Assembly: GCA_002719425.1 (NCBI GenBank)
Contig: PBHA01000005.1
Coordinates: forward strand, 1-48,827
Direction of reading: 5' to 3'
Source: Chloroflexota bacterium
Lineage (GTDB): Bacteria; Chloroflexota; Dehalococcoidia; UBA1151; TMED-70
Length of the DNA stretch: 48,827 bases
Both the position numbers and the translations under genes were made by a program. The notes under the pieces were generated by a model. That model was not told the origin of the DNA, ran no database searches, and was given only the letters and a program-made list of their open reading frames with translations. Within the stretch, counting starts at the first letter, position 1. The number at the start of each line of letters is the position of its first letter. Shown here piece by piece: positions 42,628 through 48,827 of the stretch.

Positions 42628-44415
42628 TTGACTACAAACGATCCAGATCAATCAAATTCAGAAGTAATTTCACGAGATCCAGTATCTTTACCTCTTGTTG
42701 TAACGGTTGGTGATTTAGCTGAAATACTTGAAGAATCACAAGTTGATGTAGTTAAATCCTTGATGAAATTAGGAGTAATGGCTTCTGTTAATGAAGAGGT
42801 TGATTTTTCTACTGCAGCAAGAGTAGCTCAATCATTTGAAATTCCTGTACTAAAGCCTAAAGAGTCTGTAGATAATAAAGATGCATTAAATATTGGGTCT
42901 TCTATAGATACATCTGACAAAAATACTGGAGAGAAAAGAGCTCCTGTAATAACAGTACTAGGCCACGTCGATCATGGTAAAACAACACTTTTAGATGCTA
43001 TTAGAAAAACTAATATTGTTGATAAAGAAGAGGGTGGTATTACACAGAAAATAGGTGCATATCAGGTCAAACACCAAGGATCTGAGATAACTTTTATAGA
43101 TACACCTGGCCATGAAGCTTTTTCATCTATGAGAGTATCTGGAACAAGCGTAACTGATATTGTAATTTTAGTAGTTGCTGCTGACGATGGATTGATGCCC
43201 CAAACTATTGAGTCTATAAATCATGCTAAAAATGCAAACGTGCCGATTATTATTGCAATTAACAAATGTGATTTAGAGGGCGCTGATGTAGATAAGGTAA
43301 AAGGTCAATTAACTGAGCATGAGCTAATTGTAGAGGATTATGGAGGAGAAGTCCTCTCTGTTGAAGTATCTGCTCTAAAAGGAGAAGGTATAAGTGAACT
43401 TTTGGAATCTATTTCTTTATTATCAGAAATAAGTGAACTTGAATCCAATTCAAATCTTTCGGGAAAAGGAGTGATTATTGAATCTTATAACGATCCTAAA
43501 AAAGGATCTATTTCTACAGTCTTAGTAAAATCTGGTTCATTCAAACAGGGTGATATTATAGTTTCTGGAACAAATTCAGGAAAAATTAGACAGATGATAG
43601 ATGGTTACGGGAACCAAACAAAATCAGCTAAACCTTCAACACCAATTCAAATTATGGGTATAGGAGGAATTAATGAAATTGGTGAAATTGTAGAAGTTGT
43701 TTCTAGTGAAAAAGAAGCAAAAAAAATGATACAGAAATTATCAAGATCAAATCAAAGGCAAAATAATAAAATAACAACTTTATCTCAAGTGGTCAAAAGA
43801 GCTAAAGCATCAAAAGAAAATGAGATAAATGTAGTTATAAAGACAGGTTCAAATGGAGCATTAACTGCTGTTGAACAGGTTATAAGTGATCTTACAAGTG
43901 AAGATGTACAAGTAAAAATAATTTCTGGATCAGTTGGAGCAGTTACAGATTCGGATGTAATGCTTGCTTCAAGTGCAGAAGATTGTATAATTGTTGCTTT
44001 CCAAACAATAGTTCAAGATGGTGCAAGATCTCATTCTGAGGCCAATAATATTCCAATAAGAAGCTTTGATATTATTTATACATTAGTAGACGAAATAAAG
44101 GAAATTATTCAAGGGCTGAAAGGTGAAGAAAAATCTGAGGTCAATATAGGTTCTGCTAGAATTTTAGAAGTTTTTCCTAGAGGAAAAGTTCAAAAGATTG
44201 CAGGTGTTAGAGTTACAGATGGGAAAATATTAAGAAATGCAAGAGTCAGATTAGTTAGAAATTCTGAGGTAATTTTTGATGGCGGAATTGAGTCTATGAG
44301 ACATCTTACTCAAAATGTTACCGAATTGACCAATAATCTGGAAGGTGGAATTGTATTAAATGGTTTTCATGAATTAGAACTTGAAGATGTTTTAGAGTGC
44401 TATGAATTGAAGTAA
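42628..44415 (+). CDS. infB: Translation initiation factor IF-2 (short form)
   Basis: The 595-residue GTPase places initiator tRNA on the 30S subunit. It has a short IF2-N domain (about 25-75), then G1 GHVDHGKTT (about 112), G2, G3 DTPGHEAF, G4 NKCD and SALKGEG, followed by the C-terminal domains. The long N-terminal extension of enteric IF2 is absent. The start is TTG 42628, and the surrounding 24 nt match rpsB exactly. ylxR, often found between nusA and infB, is absent. Confidence 0.96.
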   Translation: MTTNDPDQSNSEVISRDPVSLPLVVTVGDLAEILEESQVDVVKSLMKLGVMASVNEEVDFSTAARVAQSFEIPVLKPKESVDNKDALNIGSSIDTSDKNTGEKRAPVITVLGHVDHGKTTLLDAIRKTNIVDKEEGGITQKIGAYQVKHQGSEITFIDTPGHEAFSSMRVSGTSVTDIVILVVAADDGLMPQTIESINHAKNANVPIIIAINKCDLEGADVDKVKGQLTEHELIVEDYGGEVLSVEVSALKGEGISELLESISLLSEISELESNSNLSGKGVIIESYNDPKKGSISTVLVKSGSFKQGDIIVSGTNSGKIRQMIDGYGNQTKSAKPSTPIQIMGIGGINEIGEIVEVVSSEKEAKKMIQKLSRSNQRQNNKITTLSQVVKRAKASKENEINVVIKTGSNGALTAVEQVISDLTSEDVQVKIISGSVGAVTDSDVMLASSAEDCIIVAFQTIVQDGARSHSEANNIPIRSFDIIYTLVDEIKEIIQGLKGEEKSEVNIGSARILEVFPRGKVQKIAGVRVTDGKILRNARVRLVRNSEVIFDGGIESMRHLTQNVTELTNNLEGGIVLNGFHELELEDVLECYELK

Positions 44416-44418
44416 TTT

Positions 44419-44769
44419 ATGGTAGATTTTAGACTTGAGAAATTTAATAATTCTGTAAAAAAAATTGTCGGCGATTATTTGTCAAAAGGATTTTATAATG
44501 ATGGATCCACAATAATTTCTATAACAAATGTAGCTACGAGTAGAGACTTTGCACATGCAAAAATTTTGGTAAGTATTTTTACTGAAGATTATTCTATTGA
44601 TTCAATAATTGATGACTTGAATCAAAAAAAAAGTTTATTTCAAAGCAAACTTTCAAAAAGTATAAGAACATCTAGAATTCCTAAAATAAAATTTGTGCAT
44701 GATAATAGTTCTGAATTTCAAAAGCAAATTGATGATCTGATAAATCAAATAACTCCTGAAAAAAAATAA
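44419..44769 (+). CDS. rbfA: Ribosome-binding factor A
   Basis: The 116-residue KH-fold protein aids 16S rRNA 5'-end maturation. The family pattern is visible: LEKFNNSVKKIVGDYLSKGF, ISITNVATSRDFAHAKILVSIF and RTSRIPKIKFVHDNSSEFQKQIDDLI. It sits 3 bp after infB and 5 bp before truB, the standard order. Confidence 0.92.
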   Translation: MVDFRLEKFNNSVKKIVGDYLSKGFYNDGSTIISITNVATSRDFAHAKILVSIFTEDYSIDSIIDDLNQKKSLFQSKLSKSIRTSRIPKIKFVHDNSSEFQKQIDDLINQITPEKK

Positions 44770-44774
44770 GAAAA

Positions 44775-45659
44775 ATGAAGTTTAATGAAAGTGGAATCCT
44801 TCTGATTAATAAGCCAATTAACTGGACTTCTAATGATGTAATAAGACAAATAAAATCAAAATATCAATTTAATAAAATAGGCCATGCTGGAACATTAGAC
44901 CCTTTAGCATCAGGAATCCTGCCAATTTTGATTAATGATTCAACAAGATATTTTAATTATTTTCAAACATTTAAGAAGTCATATCTAGCTGAAATTAAGT
45001 TTGGTATGTCAACATCTACTTATGATTTGGAGGGGGACGTAGAAGAAACAACCGATAAAATACCAGATAACTTAAATGTTATAAAAGAAAAAATTCCTAA
45101 CTTTTTAGGTTCAATTAAACAAGTTCCACCTGTCTATAGTGCTATCAAAAAAAAAGGGAAAAGGTTATACGATTATGCCAGAAATAATGAGTATGTTGAA
45201 CTTGAATCTCGTATAGTAGATGTGAGTGATATAAAAATCATTAATTGGGAATCACCATACCTCAAACTAGTAATAAAGTGTGCAAGCGGATTTTACGTTA
45301 GAAGTTTTGCATATGATTTTGCTAAATCATTAAATTCATTAGGAGTTCTAGTTAAATTAACTAGAGTTAATTATGGCCCTTTTGAAATAAATGATACTTT
45401 TGATATAAGTAAAATTGAAGAAATTAAGAAAAATCTTTTTTCTATGGGAACCATATTTACCAAGAATAAAAAATTAATTTTTGATAAGGATATGGAAAAA
45501 GAATATTATCAAGGAAAAGTTTTTTCTTCTGAAAGCCTGAGCTTAAATTTATTGAATAATGAGGAGATTAAAATATATAATTTGAATCATAAATTTATTG
45601 GTTTACTAACTTTTGATAACTCAAAAAATTTTTGGAAACCAAAAAATATAATTAGATAA
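44775..45659 (+). CDS. truB: tRNA pseudouridine-55 synthase
   Basis: The 294-residue enzyme makes pseudouridine 55 in the tRNA T-loop. Motifs are GILLINKPINWTSNDVI, KIGHAGTLDPLASGILP with the catalytic Asp, VPPVYSAIKKKGKRLYDYAR and CASGFYVRSFAYDFAKSL. The length is normal. It is the last gene of the run; ribF, which often follows, is not here. Confidence 0.95.
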   Translation: MKFNESGILLINKPINWTSNDVIRQIKSKYQFNKIGHAGTLDPLASGILPILINDSTRYFNYFQTFKKSYLAEIKFGMSTSTYDLEGDVEETTDKIPDNLNVIKEKIPNFLGSIKQVPPVYSAIKKKGKRLYDYARNNEYVELESRIVDVSDIKIINWESPYLKLVIKCASGFYVRSFAYDFAKSLNSLGVLVKLTRVNYGPFEINDTFDISKIEEIKKNLFSMGTIFTKNKKLIFDKDMEKEYYQGKVFSSESLSLNLLNNEEIKIYNLNHKFIGLLTFDNSKNFWKPKNIIR

Positions 45660-45705
45660 TCTAAAGATATCATAACCATAATTAAGTGCCTCATAATCCA
45701 TAAAA

Positions 45706-46872
45706 ATGCCAATAGAAATTATTAGAAAATTTTTCAAATTGAAATCAGCTGCAGGTATTTTATTGCTTTTGTCAGCAATTACTGCAATAGTTATTGAAAA
45801 TTCATCCCTAAGCGACTTCTATTCTAAAGTTCTACATAGTTCTATAAGCATTAATATTTCAGATTTTTCTATAGATAAGGATTTACACCATTGGATTAAT
45901 GATGGACTTATGGCAATATTTTTTCTTTTAGTAGGATTAGAAATTAAGAGAGAGCTAGTCCAAGGACATCTTTCTTCAAGAGAACAGTTTAGCTTGCCTG
46001 CTGTTGCAGCTATTGGTGGAATTACTGTCCCTGCCATTATCTATATAAGTTTTAATATTGGAAATGAAGCTACTCTTAACGGTTGGGCTATACCAACGGC
46101 TACAGATATAGCATTTGCATTAGGTGTGGTCACATTATTGGGAAATAGGGTTCCCATTTCATTAAAAGTTACCTTAGTTGCAATCGCAATTATTGATGAT
46201 CTTATGGCGATAATAATTATTGCCTCTTTTTATTCATCTGACTTATCCCTAAATTATTTGATTTATGCCCTTATATCCACAAGTATTTTATTTTTATTGA
46301 ATAATAGAAAAGTTAATAATTTATTACCATTTATGATTATAGGAATTTTTCTTTGGGTTTTTGTACTAAAATCTGGTATTCATGCTAGTCTAGCTGGAGT
46401 TTTATTAGCTCAATTTATTCCTTTAGGGGTTAGTGAATCTACAGATCAATCACCTTTGCATAAATTAGAACATTCGATTGAGCCATGGGTTAATTTTATT
46501 ATCTTGCCAATTTTTGCATTTGCTAATGCTGGGGTTTCTTTTTCTGGTATGAAAATTAATCTTCTTTGGGATCCAGTAACAATTGGTATTATATTAGGCT
46601 TATTTGTAGGAAAACAAATTGGTGTCATGTTATTTACTTACGTAGGTAGTTTGTTGAAAATTTGTAAATTACCATCTGATATAACATGGAGGCAATACTA
46701 CGGACTCTCATTAGTAACTGGAATAGGATTTACTATGAGCTTATTTATTGGAAGTCTAGCATTTACTGATCCTGAGTATCAAACATCGGTTAGACTAGGG
46801 GTTTTAATTGCTTCATTTTTTGCTGGTATTTTTGGTTACTTAACTTTAAGGTTTTCAACAAAATCGTCATAA
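45706..46872 (+). CDS. nhaA: Na+/H+ antiporter NhaA
   Basis: The 388-residue inner-membrane antiporter exchanges Na+ for H+ and controls pH and salt. It has about 12 helices and the hallmark residues: PTATDIAFALGVV with the helix-IV Asp, AIIDDLMAIIIIA with the ion-binding Asp pair, and GIHASLAGVLLA. Its presence fits a saline habitat. It is 46 bp after truB and convergent with the next gene. Confidence 0.95.
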   Translation: MPIEIIRKFFKLKSAAGILLLLSAITAIVIENSSLSDFYSKVLHSSISINISDFSIDKDLHHWINDGLMAIFFLLVGLEIKRELVQGHLSSREQFSLPAVAAIGGITVPAIIYISFNIGNEATLNGWAIPTATDIAFALGVVTLLGNRVPISLKVTLVAIAIIDDLMAIIIIASFYSSDLSLNYLIYALISTSILFLLNNRKVNNLLPFMIIGIFLWVFVLKSGIHASLAGVLLAQFIPLGVSESTDQSPLHKLEHSIEPWVNFIILPIFAFANAGVSFSGMKINLLWDPVTIGIILGLFVGKQIGVMLFTYVGSLLKICKLPSDITWRQYYGLSLVTGIGFTMSLFIGSLAFTDPEYQTSVRLGVLIASFFAGIFGYLTLRFSTKSS

Positions 46873-46895
46873 TCTCTTTTAAATTTAAAAAGATT
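46871..46895. terminator. AT-rich palindrome between convergent genes
   Basis: AATCTCTTTTAAA (46871-46883) and TTTAAAAAGATT (46884-46895) form an almost perfect palindrome in the 32-bp gap between nhaA and the convergent MBL-fold gene. It could be a bidirectional terminator, but its low G+C makes this uncertain. Confidence 0.35.
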
Positions 46896-46904
46896 TATAG
46901 TAAG

Positions 46905-47762
46905 TTAAATTAGAATGCTTAATCCATCGTAAGCTAGTTCCATTTCAATACCAGATTTAGCTGAAACAGCCTTCAAGAATTCGTTGACTTCATCATGATC
47001 AATATCATGACAAGCATCTGTAAAATAAGCTTTTTTTGGTTTTAATTCCAAGGTTTTTTCAATCGCTTCTTCAAGAGTAAAATGTGATTTATGCTTTTTA
47101 CCTTTTCTAAGAGCATCTAAAACTAAAATTTCGCTTCCCTTAATTTTTTCCATTGTTTCTTCTAAAATGAAGGAGCAATCACTAATATATGAAAAATCTC
47201 CTATTCTATACCCATTCGCATAATAACTTTTGCCATGATTTACTTTTAGAGGTAAAAAATCTTCTCCAAAAATATTTATTTTATCCTGATTTATAATATT
47301 AAAATCTAACTTAGCTACAGTTCCACCCGATGTGATTTTTGAGGTATCCACTAGATAATAAAATGTTTTACTTAGTACATCTAAATCTTCTTTTCTTAGA
47401 TAAATAGGGATACTCTTTTGCGTATTGTTAGTCCAATCTCTAAGATCGTCGAAACCTCCTGCAGCATCTTGATGAGCGTGAGTAAGTATAACTGAGTCTA
47501 TTGTGTTTACATTATGCTTTGGGAACAAGTTTATAGCTGATTGATAAAAAAACTTTCCAGCATCTATAATGATATTTTTTTGAATATTTTGGTGATTGAT
47601 TTTTACCAAAAGGCTAGTATTTAACCTTCTATTTTTTGAATTTGGTTTTATTGCATCATTACAAACTTTGCAATTTGAATTATTTGTCAGACAGCTAACT
47701 CTTGGTATACCTTCAGATGTTCCGGTCCCCAAAAAAATAATTTCTATATTTTGTTTACTCAT
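46905..47762 (-). CDS. PhnP-like metallo-beta-lactamase-fold hydrolase
   Basis: The 285-residue protein has FLGTGTSEGIPRVSC with a Cys cluster (SNCKVCN) and the metal motif THAHQDAAGGFDDLRDW. SDCSF and KAYFTDACHDIDHDEV follow. PhnP hydrolyses cyclic phosphodiesters; this subfamily is broader. The canonical HxHxDH has Ala in place of the last His, a change I recall from related eukaryotic proteins, so it may be a subfamily trait rather than inactivation. No phn genes are nearby. The stop-to-start distance from the upstream enolase-family gene is zero, so they are co-transcribed. Confidence 0.85.
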   Translation of the reverse strand: MSKQNIEIIFLGTGTSEGIPRVSCLTNNSNCKVCNDAIKPNSKNRRLNTSLLVKINHQNIQKNIIIDAGKFFYQSAINLFPKHNVNTIDSVILTHAHQDAAGGFDDLRDWTNNTQKSIPIYLRKEDLDVLSKTFYYLVDTSKITSGGTVAKLDFNIINQDKINIFGEDFLPLKVNHGKSYYANGYRIGDFSYISDCSFILEETMEKIKGSEILVLDALRKGKKHKSHFTLEEAIEKTLELKPKKAYFTDACHDIDHDEVNEFLKAVSAKSGIEMELAYDGLSILI

Positions 47763-48827
47763 CTAAAAAATTCCTTCTATTGGATCCGCACCGAAACCTA
47801 AATAATCCTTAGTTATCAATATACCATCTTCCAATGATTTTATGGTTTTGTTGTTCCATTGTTCCATCTGAAGATTTTTACTTCTAGGATTATGTAATTC
47901 TGCCATATTATCAACAACTCCTGATTCAATTAATGGTAATCCCCAAGGCTCACCTCCTCTGTGAAGAAAGATCTTATATTTTTTCTTATTGATATCTACT
48001 ATTTTTAATATTGAACTAATCCCACCACACCATGTAATGTCTGGTTGCCAAATATCATATATTTTATTTTTCACCATAATTTCAAAGTTATTATAGTTGA
48101 AGTCATGTTCTCCTCCAGCAAGCTTGATACCATTCAAATTACCAATCATTGAATCTTCAATTAGCATAGTATCTGGTGTAGCAATATCTTCGATCCACTC
48201 AAGTCCGGTTTCTGCTAATTTTTCGGACATGATTTTTGTATAATTTCTGTCCCATGACATGTAACAGTCAATCATAATTTTTTTTGAATTAGAAAATTTA
48301 GTTTTAATATCCATAATTATTTTTATTAATTCTTTTGACTCATTATTGAAATCATCCTTAGACTTTATGCTTAATTTAAAGTCCCGTATTCCTAATGAAT
48401 AATACTCATTTACATTATTGCCAGTAGCGTAAGTTTTTATATTTTTTTCATGATTTTTTTGATCACTTAATAGATTTTTTATTGGAGTTTCATAATATTT
48501 ACTATAAGCATCCCAAACTGCAAGATCTATTGCTGAAATTGCCATCATTGCTACTCCAGCTCTACCGTATGGAATACTTTCAAAAAATAATTTATCAAAT
48601 AAATCAGTAATATCTGATAAATTATTAATTTCTTTATTTAGTAAAAAGTTAGATAAATGTCCGTTGATAATTTCTATACTGGCATTTCCACCACCGCCTG
48701 TTCCATATCCATAAATTTCATTCTTATCTGTATGAATTTTGATTATTATTTGCCATAAATTTGGTCTCCAACCTGCTAAAGAAGTTTTATAAGAAGGGTA
48801 TACTGCTTCAATTTTAGTTATTTTCAT
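47763..48827 (-). CDS. Enolase-superfamily (mandelate racemase/rhamnonate dehydratase-like) enzyme
   Basis: The 354-residue protein has the capping domain (1-120) and barrel of the mandelate racemase subgroup. Metal ligands are D187 (MIDCYMSWD), E213 (WIEDI) and E240 (GGEHDF). The His-Asp dyad is probably H289 (FLHRGGEPWGLP) with D263 (WQPDITWCGG), and K155 is in FKLSIK. The pattern is close to L-rhamnonate dehydratase, so a sugar-acid dehydratase is the best guess. The ATG occupies the last three bases of the window, so a longer N-terminus cannot be excluded. Confidence 0.85.
   Translation of the reverse strand: MKITKIEAVYPSYKTSLAGWRPNLWQIIIKIHTDKNEIYGYGTGGGGNASIEIINGHLSNFLLNKEINNLSDITDLFDKLFFESIPYGRAGVAMMAISAIDLAVWDAYSKYYETPIKNLLSDQKNHEKNIKTYATGNNVNEYYSLGIRDFKLSIKSKDDFNNESKELIKIIMDIKTKFSNSKKIMIDCYMSWDRNYTKIMSEKLAETGLEWIEDIATPDTMLIEDSMIGNLNGIKLAGGEHDFNYNNFEIMVKNKIYDIWQPDITWCGGISSILKIVDINKKKYKIFLHRGGEPWGLPLIESGVVDNMAELHNPRSKNLQMEQWNNKTIKSLEDGILITKDYLGFGADPIEGIF

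Noticed and set aside
47560..47762. Loss of the HxHxDH His as evidence that the MBL-fold gene is dead
   Set aside because: The remaining motifs are intact, and a DA form with the G-x-DDLR follow-up is, to my knowledge, shared by related proteins.

Overview
This is a 48.8 kb piece of a very AT-rich bacterial chromosome (roughly 30% G+C by eye). Genes are packed tightly, with many 1-50 bp overlaps and no intergenic gap above about 220 bp. UGA is used as a normal stop codon. Several features point to a free-living, probably marine, low-GC member of the Chloroflexota (Dehalococcoidia / SAR202-like). EF-Ts is very short (164 aa) and IF2 is short (595 aa). The order is rpsB-tsf-pyrH-frr-uppS-cdsA-dxr-rseP-ispG-proS. 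The window also has paired DUF1501/DUF1800 genes, a fused KorA, an enolase-superfamily gene, and a cytochrome c maturation system with a Cys-type CcmE. The taxonomic call is an inference from gene content, not from a marker tree.

Layout. 1-3.2 kb: the start of a secreted Met-rich protein, a CvpA-like membrane protein, NudC and a zinc alcohol dehydrogenase. 3.4-3.6 kb: tRNA-Gly(UCC) and tRNA-Leu(CAA). 3.7-6.5 kb: a signalling module made of a triple 11-bp direct-repeat operator, a small membrane-anchored protein whose single domain was recently duplicated, an OmpR/PhoB-type response regulator preceded by a 13-bp inverted repeat, and its sensor kinase. 6.6-9.9 kb: an ExoX-like nuclease with a decayed ExoIII motif, a DCC-family protein, an MFS transporter broken by a frameshift, an inositol-phosphatase-family enzyme and tRNA-Gly(GCC). 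10-12.5 kb: a biotin-dependent carboxyltransferase that lacks its biotin domain, a HIT protein and a Bcp peroxiredoxin. 12.5-16 kb (minus): DUF1800, DUF1501, NHL-repeat protein, and tRNA-Phe. 16-19.7 kb: DRTGG protein, PcrA helicase and a small membrane protein. 19.7-22.4 kb: two MaoC hot-dog genes followed by a tandem double-SDR protein, together a split MFE-2-type module. 22.4-23.4 kb (minus): GNAT and NUDIX genes.

23.5-26.1 kb: the two subunits of a 2-oxoacid:ferredoxin oxidoreductase. 26.1-29.1 kb (minus): ccmA-ccmB-ccmC-(CcmD-like fusion)-ccmE. Nearby, across an FAH-family gene and a stand-alone LuxR-type HTH gene, lies a CcdA/DsbD-like thiol transporter, which fits cytochrome c assembly. 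31.2-45.7 kb: one long run of plus-strand housekeeping genes for translation (rpsB, tsf, frr, proS, nusA, infB, rbfA, truB), UMP kinase, and envelope and isoprenoid synthesis (uppS, cdsA, dxr, rseP, ispG). It is interrupted by a strong hairpin/T-run just before nusA. rimP, ylxR and ribF, often found near nusA-infB-truB, are absent here. 45.7-48.8 kb: NhaA antiporter, a PhnP-like metallo-beta-lactamase-fold hydrolase and an enolase-superfamily dehydratase/racemase at the right edge.

The most unusual parts are the repeat-protein/two-component module with its operator, the double-SDR plus HadAB-like MaoC cluster, the CcmD-like fusion in the ccm operon, the frameshifted MFS gene, and an identical 24-nt translation start region shared by rpsB and infB. 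No mobile element, CRISPR array or phage gene was seen.
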